DNA of 39,032 nucleotides, from the NCBI GenBank assembly GCA_903902325.1, contig CAIUUO010000016.1:1-39032 (forward strand), written 5' to 3'. Shown piece by piece: positions 16,574 through 25,353 of the stretch. The stretch's first letter is position 1; every line of letters starts with the position of its first letter. The notes beneath the pieces were generated by a model, which saw only the letters and a list, made by a program, of their open reading frames with translations, ran no database searches and was not told where the DNA came from. The DNA comes from an uncultured Bacteroidia bacterium. Lineage in GTDB: Bacteria > Bacteroidota > Bacteroidia > Bacteroidales > Prolixibacteraceae. The translations under genes and the position numbers were made by a program.

Positions 16574-17554
16574 TTATTCAAGAATATTCCTCATGTAATC
16601 GATGCACTTGATGACTTCTTTCACAGGATCCGAATCAGACGGAATATCGTATTCCAGTTCCACAAAACAGTCAATGGGCCATTTCTCTTTTTTCAGCAGA
16701 TGCAGAACATCCGCAATGGGAGTTTCACCTTTCCCAAATTGTTTGTTGGCATTTGGCGTCGGGTTGTTTGGCCCGGTCTTGTCTTTGATGTGAATCATCG
16801 GGATACGGTCGTGGTATTTGATAATCACATCGTTGGGGTGTTTCCCCGTTGCACCGAAATAGTGCCCGATATCAAGGTTGAGCCTGTTGGCCGGTGAATA
16901 GGAAAGCAAGGTATCGATGTCAAATCCCGGTTCACCAAATTGTCCGTGCGTGTGATAAATGGCAAGACTGTTATGCTTCTCGGCAAATTTGCCCAGCCGT
17001 TTACAGGCGACCACACTGGCTTCATCTGTTATTCCGTAGGCTCCCAATGCATTGGCTGCATTGTAGGCATAATCAATCTCCTCATCCGACCATGAAGAAG
17101 GTGCAAACTTGGCGATATGGATATCAATCCCGGCATTGTTGTACATTTTGCGCACATCGGCATACTTTTGCACGGGCAGTGACAAACGCCATTTGCGCTG
17201 CTCTTCCCTGGCTGCATCCGCAGCTTTGGCACGCTCGGCTTTCTCTTTGTCAGTCATCTCAGCCCCACGGGGACCACGAGCCGGGCCTGCAGGAAAACCA
17301 AGGCCTTCTTCCAGCACGCTTCTCATCTCCAAAGCATTGACCCCGGCCTTCAGTGAATATTCCAGTACCTCCTCGAGGCTGTGGGAAATGGCCCGGTAAG
17401 AATAGGTCGTGATACCCAATTGCACTCCATGCACTTTTGAATTGGGCTTTTTACCTCCGCTTGCGAAGGAAAAATTAAAGGGAACGATCGAAACAGCGGC
17501 AGCAGCTGCCGTAGTTCCTAAAAATTTGCGTCTTGAAATTGCTGTGTTTCTCAT
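16574..17554 (-). CDS. sugar phosphate isomerase/epimerase, TIM barrel, Tat-exported
   Basis: A 326-residue protein with a twin-arginine leader (ISRRKFLGTTAAAAAVSIVPF) and an AP-endonuclease-2/xylose-isomerase-like TIM barrel. Recognisable metal-site segments are IYHTHGQFGEP, LNLDIGHYFGATG, IPMIHIKDKTG and the terminal FVELEYD. Members isomerise or epimerise sugars or related polyols; the substrate cannot be assigned. The segment at about 85-115 is unusually rich in Ala, Glu and Lys (TDKEKAERAKAADAAREEQ), probably a surface helix. It is a single-gene unit, tail to tail with the VWA gene. Confidence 0.86.
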   Translation of the reverse strand: MRNTAISRRKFLGTTAAAAAVSIVPFNFSFASGGKKPNSKVHGVQLGITTYSYRAISHSLEEVLEYSLKAGVNALEMRSVLEEGLGFPAGPARGPRGAEMTDKEKAERAKAADAAREEQRKWRLSLPVQKYADVRKMYNNAGIDIHIAKFAPSSWSDEEIDYAYNAANALGAYGITDEASVVACKRLGKFAEKHNSLAIYHTHGQFGEPGFDIDTLLSYSPANRLNLDIGHYFGATGKHPNDVIIKYHDRIPMIHIKDKTGPNNPTPNANKQFGKGETPIADVLHLLKKEKWPIDCFVELEYDIPSDSDPVKEVIKCIDYMRNILE

Positions 17555-17647
17555 ATACGTTGGTTGTTTAAGGAATTCTGAATAATTTGAAGCTATGAAT
17601 TTACTATTTTAATTCGTTATATGTTGAAATTTATACAAAACATACTA

Positions 17648-17655
17648 TACTTTTG
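17648..17655 (+). promoter_or_regulatory. -7 element TACTTTTG before the nitroreductase gene
   Basis: TACTTTTG matches TAnnTTTG; a weak GTTG lies 21 bases upstream. The element falls inside the longest possible frame (from 17621), which supports the later ATG at 17675. Confidence 0.45.
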
Positions 17656-17674
17656 GAACCCTAAATCGATCATC

Positions 17675-18508
17675 ATGCCAATCATAGATTTAAACAAGTG
17701 TACGCGATGCCTCAAATGCGTCAAGGATTGTCCTGCGAGCGCCATTACCATTGCGACCGGAGAAATTGCAGACACCTGCATACACTGCGGACACTGTATT
17801 GCCATATGTCCGGAAATGACGATTTTCCCGGACAAAGGCGAAATTGTGCCCTTGCGCCCTCATTCCTTCACCGCCGATGATTTCAGGTTGTTCACTGCAG
17901 GAATCCGCAGTTGCAGGAGTTATCAGTCGAAGGAGGTTCCCGAAGATATCCTGATGCAATTGGTCTCCAATATCAAACACTATCCCTCTGCCAGCAATGC
18001 CAGACCTCTTCAAATATCTATTGTCCGGACACCTGAAAAAATTCAACTATTGAATACGCTGACAGAAGAATCACTGATCAGATTATTCTCTCTCGTTACT
18101 TCGCCTTTTATTAGTCCGCTGATCAGGTTATTTGCTCCAAAGATGGATATTCAAAAACTCAAACGTTACAAGGAATCCTTTGTGGAGAAGCAGAAGGAGA
18201 ATGACTCCATGATCTGCCACCGTGCCCCGGCCGTACTGCTTTTTCACGGCCCCGTTACAAAGACAGGAATGCTGGAAGCGGATGCCAATATCTGGGCGAC
18301 TTACACTTCCCTTTATGCCAATGTAATGGGTTTATCCACCTGTTTCAATGGCTTTATCGTCAAGGCTTTTGGTAAAAATGGAAAACACAATCACCATTTC
18401 GGTCTGCCTGCAACCGACAGGATCTATGCGGCACTTTTGGTTGGGTATCCAAAAGTCAAATACAAACAGGAATGCTCCCGGGAGAGCCCAAAGGTTATAT
18501 TGGTGTAG
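17675..18508 (+). CDS. ferredoxin-nitroreductase fusion
   Basis: A 277-residue cytoplasmic protein. The N-terminal 60 residues hold two 4Fe-4S motifs, CTRCLKCVKDCP and CIHCGHCIAICP. From about residue 70 there is a nitroreductase (FMN-binding) domain with RSCRSYQSKEVPEDIL and YPSASNARPLQ. The conserved MICHRAPAVLLFHGP follows, then the C-terminal LLVGYPKVKYK. Such fusions reduce nitro groups, quinones or other acceptors, feeding electrons through the ferredoxin domain; the physiological substrate is unknown. An upstream ATG at 17621 would add an unrelated 18-residue extension and is rejected on the promoter position. Convergent with yaaA. Confidence 0.9.
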   Translation: MPIIDLNKCTRCLKCVKDCPASAITIATGEIADTCIHCGHCIAICPEMTIFPDKGEIVPLRPHSFTADDFRLFTAGIRSCRSYQSKEVPEDILMQLVSNIKHYPSASNARPLQISIVRTPEKIQLLNTLTEESLIRLFSLVTSPFISPLIRLFAPKMDIQKLKRYKESFVEKQKENDSMICHRAPAVLLFHGPVTKTGMLEADANIWATYTSLYANVMGLSTCFNGFIVKAFGKNGKHNHHFGLPATDRIYAALLVGYPKVKYKQECSRESPKVILV

Positions 18509-18552
18509 CCAACCGGGAAGATTCTGGATTAAATGACAATATCGTCGCAACT

Positions 18553-19317
18553 TTATCTGGTGAATACAGGTGATCGGGGTTTTGAAAGGTAACTGTTGAA
18601 GTAGTAGCCATCACAGTTAAATCCTCGCAGATCTTCTTCCCTGGTTATACGGTTCTCAAGAATATAGCGGGTCATCATGCCCCTGGCTTTTTTCGCATAA
18701 ACCGTAACCATGCGGAAGGAGCCATTCTTTTCCTCCAGAAATTGCGGAGTTACAATTTGTGCCTTAAGGTTTTTACTGTCAATGGCAGAAAAATACTCCT
18801 GGGATGCAAGGTTGATCAGCAGATCAGAGCCACTCTCCTTCAAATCATTACATATTTGCTTCGTGATCTTTTTTCTCCAAAAATGGTACAGATCATCATA
18901 TTTTCCAAACCTACAGGATGTTCCCATCTCCAGGCGATAGGGCTGAATCAGGTCCAAAGGACGCAATACCCCATACAAACCGGAGAGAATGCGCAAATGC
19001 TTTTGGGATACTTCTACATCTTCAATTTGCATGGTCCGGACATCCAGACCATGGTAAACTTCGCCCCTAAAAGAAAAAATGGCCTGACAGGCATTGGATG
19101 TTGTGAATTCAGGCTTCCAAAAAGCAAATCTTTCCTGATTCAACAAGGCCAGTTTTGTGCTGATTTTCATTATCTCCTCCAGTTGGCTGAGAGAGAATTT
19201 TTTTAAATACCCTGTCAATTGAGTCACCTCCTTCACGAATACCGGCTGCGAATTTTCAGAAGTCGAACCGGGTGGCCCGAATTCGAGGGTTTTTGAAGGA
19301 GATAGTAAGACAAGCAT
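18553..19317 (-). CDS. yaaA: peroxide stress protein YaaA
   Basis: A 254-residue member of the YaaA/UPF0246 family, the usual length. Hallmarks are the N-terminal MLVLLSPSKTLEF, the middle LRILSGLYGVLRPLDLIQPYRLEMG and the C-terminal KKARGMMTRYILENRI. In E. coli YaaA lowers free intracellular iron and so limits hydroxyl radical damage under peroxide stress; it binds DNA in vitro. It is transcribed alone, upstream of nothing obvious on its strand except the tautomerase 76 bases away. Confidence 0.95.
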   Translation of the reverse strand: MLVLLSPSKTLEFGPPGSTSENSQPVFVKEVTQLTGYLKKFSLSQLEEIMKISTKLALLNQERFAFWKPEFTTSNACQAIFSFRGEVYHGLDVRTMQIEDVEVSQKHLRILSGLYGVLRPLDLIQPYRLEMGTSCRFGKYDDLYHFWRKKITKQICNDLKESGSDLLINLASQEYFSAIDSKNLKAQIVTPQFLEEKNGSFRMVTVYAKKARGMMTRYILENRITREEDLRGFNCDGYYFNSYLSKPRSPVFTR

Positions 19318-19393
19318 AGACTCTCCTGTTAATTAGTATTTAGTCTTTTGAGGTCAGGCTCAAAAAATAGTCGATTCGTTCCTGTTGAACTTT

Positions 19394-19582
19394 TCATTTG
19401 AATTTCTCAGAAAGCATCACTCCATTGGTCGCAAAATTTTCAGCAGACAATTCGTAGAATAGTATGTTGATTACTTCCTTTGGAATACCTGTGATGCGAT
19501 TGATTTCTTCGGTAATTGCTTTAGACATTTCGGCCTTCTTTTCGGCCGTTTGCGGTAAGATTGAAATTTGAATTACTGGCAT
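19394..19582 (-). CDS. 4-oxalocrotonate tautomerase family protein
   Basis: A 62-residue protein of the small tautomerase family. After removal of the initiator Met the catalytic Pro1 is exposed (MPVIQISILP). KKAEMSKAITEEINRITGIP and a final strand follow, the expected beta-alpha-beta plan. Members form hexamers and tautomerise keto/enol acids. The second catalytic Arg of true 4-oxalocrotonate tautomerase is not evident, so the substrate may differ. Confidence 0.85.
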   Translation of the reverse strand: MPVIQISILPQTAEKKAEMSKAITEEINRITGIPKEVINILFYELSAENFATNGVMLSEKFK

Positions 19583-19702
19583 AATGTACCTTCAATTTTA
19601 AATAGTAAAATAATTTATTTTCCAGAGTACCAATATTACCCAAAAAAATATTGTTTCAGGCACAGGTTGGTCAAATAAGTCGGTGTGTCCAAAAAGATGA
19701 CG

Positions 19703-20350
19703 CTAATTCATCAGTTGTGAAAGATCTTCAATAACCTGAACGCCGGAACTCATTAAACGAGCATGAGACTGATGTCCTTTTGAAACAAGGATACAGGAGC
19801 AACCAAGTTCCGAAGCTACCTCAAAATCATGGATCGTATCTCCAACCAGCAAAAGTTCCCCAGGTTCGATATCCAATTTGTTGAGCAACTGCCAGCCTGT
19901 TTCCAGCTTTGAGTTGGCGAGGTGGTCGCCCAGCCCCGAAACATGTTCGAAGAAATGGCTGATCCTGTAATACTCGAGACATTGGTCCAGGGTCTCCTGC
20001 ATCATCGCCGACAACATGGACTGGTGAATTCCGGCATTTTTGAAATAGGTCAGAACTTCGATGGCATTTCCCTGAAGCGAACAATCCCAGACCAGCCTGT
20101 TGTAAAGATCAATAAACTCCTGCGCCGGAATCTCGAACTGTTCCTTCCCGAAATCAATTCCGACCAATTGATAGTACTCTTTTACCGGGAAGGTAAAAAC
20201 GCTTTTATACCTGTCAACAGTCAGGACTGGCAGTCCCCGTTTAAGGAGCACGCTGTTCATGGATTCTACTGCCAGTTGGATGTCATTGAGCAATGTGCCG
20301 TTCCAATCCCAGATGATGCCCTTGTAATTGTTGACTGGTCTTATTTTCAT
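19703..20350 (-). CDS. HAD-superfamily hydrolase, phosphoglycolate phosphatase-like
   Basis: A 215-residue cytoplasmic HAD phosphatase. Motif I is WDWNGTLLND (nucleophile Asp and the second Asp replaced by Asn, as in many family members). Motif II is a Ser/Thr region near MLSAMMQ. The Lys region is near NSKLETGW, and motif IV is LLVGDTIHDFEVASELG. A helical cap lies between motifs I and II. It starts 10 bases after the PHP-domain gene on the same strand, so the two form an operon. A phosphate ester substrate is likely but unidentified. Confidence 0.88.
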   Translation of the reverse strand: MKIRPVNNYKGIIWDWNGTLLNDIQLAVESMNSVLLKRGLPVLTVDRYKSVFTFPVKEYYQLVGIDFGKEQFEIPAQEFIDLYNRLVWDCSLQGNAIEVLTYFKNAGIHQSMLSAMMQETLDQCLEYYRISHFFEHVSGLGDHLANSKLETGWQLLNKLDIEPGELLLVGDTIHDFEVASELGCSCILVSKGHQSHARLMSSGVQVIEDLSQLMN

Positions 20351-20360
20351 GATTATCCTT

Positions 20361-21821
20361 TCATTTTTTGATTTGCTTCCCTTTTTTCATACGGTGCCAG
20401 GCAACGAAACCGGAAAGTATCAGAAAGACCGCACCAGCCTTTAACAGGAGGGAACTATATTCATGGTACATGGTTGTAAAGTTATCCACTACCTGAACAG
20501 ACAGTAAATAAGTTGTTCCCAGAATCAGGAGAAAAACAGCTCCTATAAATCCGGTCACAGGGATCAACCGCTGGCACGAATATCTTTCCGAGAGTTGACT
20601 ACTAGCCTTTATCCAGGCATTTACAATTGCAAACAACAGGATCCAGATTATCCAGGAGATCACCTGCGGCAAATTCAGGGTCCGGAAATAGTTGATGATG
20701 GTAAGTGGTGTACGTAAGACCAGATTTTTCTGGCTGTAGTAGGACCTGTCGTTATAGAGCAAGACATTTAGCCTGCTTTGGTCGTGTGATCTGAGAATAT
20801 GCAGGATAGCTGTTTCCTTTGAGTTGGAATCCATGGTCTTCCAGTTTGGTACATCAAATGCGTTCCAAATGGAACAGGCGCTGCCATACCCGTGATAATC
20901 AAGACCTCCTACCATGATCAGGTGGTTGCTGACACAGAATTCCCTGATAGTTTGATACAGTTTCCTATCGTAGCGCTTATCCGTAGCCGTATTCTCAATT
21001 TCAAAGCCATCTACGCCCAAATCCCTGTAATATTCGAGTGATTGATGCTCCCCGTCGAACCAATGGTTGACGATGACGGCCCCGTTGTCTGAACGGGTAT
21101 GCTGAATGGCAGTTGAATCAGAAAATCCCTTCGTCCCAAATTCATTCTTCAGTCCAAGGAGACTAAGGTGGTTGGTTCCCGAAAACTCTTCTCCGCCGAA
21201 GACATTCGGGTAACCGGGAGATGATTGATCCGCACAGTCTTTTACAAACTCCAGAGTTCTGCAATGGTTGTTGTGATCCGTGATAAAAAAGGCATCAAAC
21301 CTGTTGCGCCTGTGCCATTCCAACAGTCCCTTCCGGGAAATCAGCCCGTCATGACTGTATTCAGTATGAGAATGGGTTGTGACCAGCACCAAATTTTTGC
21401 TTTTGTTGACGATCACATTGTTTGGCAGCGGAATGAATATCATGACGTCAAAAACCGAAAATCCGATTCCTGCCACCAGCAAAAGATTCAAGAATTGGCT
21501 GAAGAGAAAACGCTTCCGATCCTGTCCTTCCCGTATCCGAAAAGATTTAATGACAGTGAAAATCAGAATGCCTGCCAAGATCCAGAACAGAAAGAATACG
21601 AATTCTTTGATGGCATAGAAGGATTGGTTGAAAAAGAGCAGCAACCCAAGAAACGGTTCGAAGAGGATTCTCCAAACGGAGATATGAATACCGAATTCGG
21701 GCGCCTGTTGCCCCGTGACCGCATTCACGATTGTTATAGGAACATGGAAAAGAACCGTGGCAACAATAATTGCGGAAATAAGTACCACAAGAAGTTTCAA
21801 GGTAGTTTTATTGATTCGCAT
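20361..21821 (-). CDS. membrane protein with periplasmic or cytoplasmic PHP phosphoesterase domain
   Basis: A 486-residue protein. Three to four transmembrane segments lie at about 8-30, 50-65, 75-95 and 108-130, and three more at about 390-470. A PHP metal-dependent phosphoesterase domain lies between them at about 145-345. Metal-binding motifs are TTHSHTEYSHDG, FFITDHNNH, GGEEFSG, VNHWFDGEH and GGLDYHGYG. PHP domains hydrolyse phosphoesters with a trinuclear metal site. The membrane-embedded arrangement suggests a lipid-linked or exported substrate. It is the first gene of an operon with the HAD phosphatase. The substrate is unknown. Confidence 0.84.
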   Translation of the reverse strand: MRINKTTLKLLVVLISAIIVATVLFHVPITIVNAVTGQQAPEFGIHISVWRILFEPFLGLLLFFNQSFYAIKEFVFFLFWILAGILIFTVIKSFRIREGQDRKRFLFSQFLNLLLVAGIGFSVFDVMIFIPLPNNVIVNKSKNLVLVTTHSHTEYSHDGLISRKGLLEWHRRNRFDAFFITDHNNHCRTLEFVKDCADQSSPGYPNVFGGEEFSGTNHLSLLGLKNEFGTKGFSDSTAIQHTRSDNGAVIVNHWFDGEHQSLEYYRDLGVDGFEIENTATDKRYDRKLYQTIREFCVSNHLIMVGGLDYHGYGSACSIWNAFDVPNWKTMDSNSKETAILHILRSHDQSRLNVLLYNDRSYYSQKNLVLRTPLTIINYFRTLNLPQVISWIIWILLFAIVNAWIKASSQLSERYSCQRLIPVTGFIGAVFLLILGTTYLLSVQVVDNFTTMYHEYSSLLLKAGAVFLILSGFVAWHRMKKGKQIKK

Positions 21822-22217
21822 TTGTTTGAAAAAAGGATTGTTAATAGTGCTTTTTCAGGATCAAATATAGGTTTTTTAGGTGGAAGATTGACTTCCAACT
21901 TTCCCAATATGTTAGCATTTCCCTGGCATATAAAACAAAAAAGCCACAAGATATTCTTGTAGGTGTTTGTAGTTAAGAACGTGTCAGGCAGATGCTCAAA
22001 TACAAATCTTATGGTTTCATTTCAATGGTAATTGCTAGCAACATTGTCGAGCCCGACAATTCTTAAAGAATACGCGTTTCCCACCAATTATATATTGCAG
22101 ACAAATGATTTCAGTCACTCAATTTGCCCTGGCATGATTTATTTTTCAAGGAATTTTATTAATTTAACTGCAAATGCGTATACAAAGTCATTATCAAAGG
22201 TTGTTGAATGAACAGTT
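21822..22217. other. divergent intergenic region, 396 bases
   Basis: Between the PHP gene (reverse) and the histidine kinase (forward). It holds a reverse-strand -7 element TATATTTG (21862-21869) for the PHP gene. There are also two adjoining inverted repeats: ATTGTCG-AGCC-CGACAAT (22043-22060) and ATTCTT-A-AAGAAT (22059-22071). Neither has a T-tract, so they look more like protein-binding sites than terminators. Confidence 0.4.
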
Positions 22218-23831
22218 ATGAATTATCAGGACAAAACCAACGTGGAACTTCAAATAGCGTTCAAAGAATTACAGGAAAAGTATGAATCTTTGAACAAATT
22301 TATAGGCGAAGAATCCGCTGAACACAAGCGGACCATAGAAGCACTTAAAGAGAGTGAGTATAAATACAAGATTGCTTTCGAGACGAGCAGGGATTCCATC
22401 AATATTACAGAACGCGATGGAACATATATTGATGTTAATGAGGGATTTACAAATATATCTGGCTATACCAGGGAGGATGTAGTAGGGAAATTGACAAGTG
22501 AAATAAATATATGGGCAATACGCGAAGATCTCGAAAAACTGTCAAACGGCCTGAAGGAGAAGGGTTATGTGGAAAACTTCGAATCAATATTCCGATGCAA
22601 AGACGGCTCACTGAAAACTGCGCTCATTTCGGCCAACATCATTATTCTCAACAATGAGCCCCATGTTCACGTAATTGCACATGATATTACCGAGCGTAAG
22701 CAGATGGAGGAATTAATCCTTCTAAGCAAACAGCGATATGATAATTTGGTTTCCAATATCCCCGTTGGGGTATATGTTTTGCATAGTAAACCCGATAGCA
22801 CATTTGCACTTGAATACATCAGCCCAAAAATGGCAAAAATGGTCGGTTTGAGTGTCGAAAGTCTAATGTCAAGTGGTGACAGCCTTTTTAAGGCGATTCA
22901 TCCTGATGATCAGGAAAGCTTTATGAGAATGAATCAGGATGGAATTCAACAAAAGCGATCATTCGACTGGAAAGGACGCATAGTAGATGAAGGTGTTACC
23001 AGGTGGATGCACATTTCATCACAACCTCAGGAGCTTGAATGTGGTGACATTTTGTGGAATGGATTAGTCGTCGATATCACTGAACAAATGCAGGCCAAAG
23101 CTGAAATAGAACATCAAAACGCTGAACTTCAAAAAACCAATGCAGAAAAGGATAAGTTCTTTTCGATCATTGCCCACGACCTTCGGAGTCCTTTCAATGG
23201 ATTCTTAGGCATAACCCAACTCATGGCTGAAGAATTACCAAGTCTTTCAATGGCCGAAATTCAGGAAATAGCTATAAAAATGAGAGAATCGGCCTCCAAT
23301 ATCTATCGCTTACTCAACAACCTTTTAGAATGGGCACAAATACATCAGGGGGCAATTTTATTTAATCCGGAAATTATACGATTGAAAATTTTGGTCAGTT
23401 CATGCATGGATGTGATCCTGGAATCGGCTAAAAGCAAAAGAATTGAAATTGACCTTGATATTCCTGATGGATTAAACATATTTGCCGATGTAAACATGCT
23501 TCAAACCATTCTTCGTAATCTTCTGTCAAATGCGATAAAATTTACACCCAGAGGCGGAAAAATTAATTTTGCGGCAAAAATCAGCGACAACAACAATGTT
23601 GAAATATCTATCAGTGACACCGGAATTGGGATGAGCCAATTTTTGTTGGATAATCTATTCCGGCTTGACGTTCAGACAAGCCGGAAAGGTACCGATGGCG
23701 AACCTGGATCAGGTATCGGAATATTGCTTTGTAAAGAATTTGTCGAAAAAAATAATGGAAAATTGTCTGTCAAAAGTGAAGAAGGGAATGGCTCAACTTT
23801 CTATTTCACATTACCCCGAAATAGCTCCTGA
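22218..23831 (+). CDS. PAS-domain sensor histidine kinase
   Basis: A 537-residue soluble kinase. A short coiled coil (residues 1-45) leads to two PAS domains (about 50-165 and 175-290; the first with ITERDGTYIDVNEGFTNISG, the second with a PAC segment WMHISSQPQE). HisKA follows, with phosphorylated His320 in FSIIAHDLRSPFNGFLG. The HATPase_c domain has N box LRNLLSNAIKFTP, G1 box SDTGIGMS and G2 box GSGIGILLCK. There is no transmembrane segment, so it senses a cytoplasmic signal. No response regulator is adjacent, which makes it an orphan kinase here. Confidence 0.93.
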   Translation: MNYQDKTNVELQIAFKELQEKYESLNKFIGEESAEHKRTIEALKESEYKYKIAFETSRDSINITERDGTYIDVNEGFTNISGYTREDVVGKLTSEINIWAIREDLEKLSNGLKEKGYVENFESIFRCKDGSLKTALISANIIILNNEPHVHVIAHDITERKQMEELILLSKQRYDNLVSNIPVGVYVLHSKPDSTFALEYISPKMAKMVGLSVESLMSSGDSLFKAIHPDDQESFMRMNQDGIQQKRSFDWKGRIVDEGVTRWMHISSQPQELECGDILWNGLVVDITEQMQAKAEIEHQNAELQKTNAEKDKFFSIIAHDLRSPFNGFLGITQLMAEELPSLSMAEIQEIAIKMRESASNIYRLLNNLLEWAQIHQGAILFNPEIIRLKILVSSCMDVILESAKSKRIEIDLDIPDGLNIFADVNMLQTILRNLLSNAIKFTPRGGKINFAAKISDNNNVEISISDTGIGMSQFLLDNLFRLDVQTSRKGTDGEPGSGIGILLCKEFVEKNNGKLSVKSEEGNGSTFYFTLPRNSS

Positions 23832-24016
23832 CCTGATATAGGGAATCAAAAAAATTCCCAATATTGAACCAAAACGGGTATTGGATAAAGTGATGATGGA
23901 AAATAATGATTTGTTCCGGGAAGTGAAGACATTCGAATTGGTTTAAAAATAAACGAACTTCCTTGCAGATTTTTTCTGCACAAAACTTCAATTATCCTCC
24001 AAATACTGACCTATTC

Positions 24017-24062
24017 CCGGAATATAAAAATAAACACCTGCAAGTCATCCATGCAGGTGTTT
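24017..24062. repeat. dispersed hairpin repeat, copy 1
   Basis: CCGG-rich lead, A-rich run, then AAACACCTGCA (24032-24042) pairing over 11 bases with TGCAGGTGTTT (24052-24062). It lies between the convergent kinase and YncE genes and can terminate both. It shares AAACACCTGCAAGTCNTCC with the copy at 38643. Confidence 0.8.
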
Positions 24063-24102
24063 GATATTTTGGATCTACTTTATGAAAGTGCTGCCGAAAG
24101 TT

Positions 24103-25119
24103 CTATTTAAGCGGTTCGACCTCGAGGATTACAAATGTATTTGGCTTAATGGGAGCACGACGTTCGCCGGCTGCAGCTACTCCAAACTCGGCAGTAGGCA
24201 AATAAAGACGATGTGTGGTTTTGTCAATAGCAATGGTTTTGGCGCCCGGCATTGTTTGAATAGTTTCCAGAACTTTGAATGTATTGGCATCTATTTCCTG
24301 AACAACCGTAATCGATCCTTCCCCGTTTGAACTGTAGGCAATTTTTTTTGCCGAATCAAAAGTAACACCATCACATCGGTCTCCGATTGGCAATGTTGTA
24401 ATCACTTTACCGGTCTGGGAATCCGTAACTACCATCAGCTTGTTGCTGCAAACACTGAATAACCTGTGGGTTTCGTTATCCAGGGCAAGTCCGCTTGGTT
24501 CTTCTCCGGGAGCGATTGACCAGTGTTGAATTACTTTAAAATCCTTTGCGCTGATGACATTGATTACACTCTTGTCTTCAATATTCACAAATATATTCCC
24601 TTTGCCATCAGATGCTGCAAATTCAGGTTTCCCATCCAGTGGAATGGTTGCGACGACCTTATTCGTTTTAATGTCAATAACAGAAGAGTTATTGCTACGA
24701 CCATTAAACGTGAAAATATTCTTCGAGAAAGGATCGAACATAATGCAATCCGGATTGGCTCCTGTTACCTTGACTACTTCAATCGGTTTTAAAGTGGTCA
24801 GGTCAAAAACTGTTACTGACGAGTCACGGCCATTGCTTGTATAGCCTCTGTTGATTTCCTGAGCCAATGCGATGCCATGGATTCCTTTGGTATCAGGTAT
24901 TGAACCCAGTACATTCCCAGTCTTAATATCAACAATTACAGCAGTTGTGGCGTGTGAAGCATAAATGCGGGAGGCCGCGCCATCAACGGTAATGTAGTCC
25001 CAGCTTCCTTCGCCGCTAACCTGGATCTTTCTCGCAATTTTATAGTTTGATTGTGCCGACAATGGGAAAGCACTAAAAATCAAAAATCCCAAAAACAAAA
25101 CAGAAATTAATTTTTTCAT
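24103..25119 (-). CDS. secreted YncE-family beta-propeller protein
   Basis: A 338-residue exported protein. The signal peptide is MKKLISVLFLGFLIFSAFPLSAQ. The rest is a seven-bladed YncE-like propeller with repeats such as WDYITVDGAASRIYASH, IDIKTNKVVATIPLDG and VTFDSAKKIAYSSNGEGS. Family members bind ligands or partners in the periplasm; no enzyme active site is known. It is unrelated by position to the YncE/phosphoesterase fusion at 2.7 kb, though both share the propeller fold. Confidence 0.88.
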   Translation of the reverse strand: MKKLISVLFLGFLIFSAFPLSAQSNYKIARKIQVSGEGSWDYITVDGAASRIYASHATTAVIVDIKTGNVLGSIPDTKGIHGIALAQEINRGYTSNGRDSSVTVFDLTTLKPIEVVKVTGANPDCIMFDPFSKNIFTFNGRSNNSSVIDIKTNKVVATIPLDGKPEFAASDGKGNIFVNIEDKSVINVISAKDFKVIQHWSIAPGEEPSGLALDNETHRLFSVCSNKLMVVTDSQTGKVITTLPIGDRCDGVTFDSAKKIAYSSNGEGSITVVQEIDANTFKVLETIQTMPGAKTIAIDKTTHRLYLPTAEFGVAAAGERRAPIKPNTFVILEVEPLK

Positions 25120-25353
25120 TCATATAATTTTTTAAGTTGAACTTGTAAATCTAATGTATAATTTTGTAGAAATATGGCATTTGTAAGCAAATCTGGACTA
25201 AAAAGCACCTTCCCCCGTGGCATAATTTATCCATTTCGCCGGATTTTAATTAGTAGATTTGTGATAAATGTGTAGCAATTGTCGGAAAAGATACATTGTA
25301 ATTTTCATTGCCGGCACCTCCTTTCGGTCTGATTAATCGGAATTTCTATTTTT

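Noticed and set aside
21225-21962. Long 245-codon open frame on the forward strand opposite the PHP gene
   Set aside because: It is antisense to a gene with clear PHP motifs, its product is low-complexity and polar, and no family is recognised.
25254-25274. TAGATTTG followed by a TGTGTA half-site before the GH-A lipoprotein gene
   Set aside because: Only half of the palindrome is present and no -33 box lies at the right spacing, so membership of the Nudix regulon is not supported.
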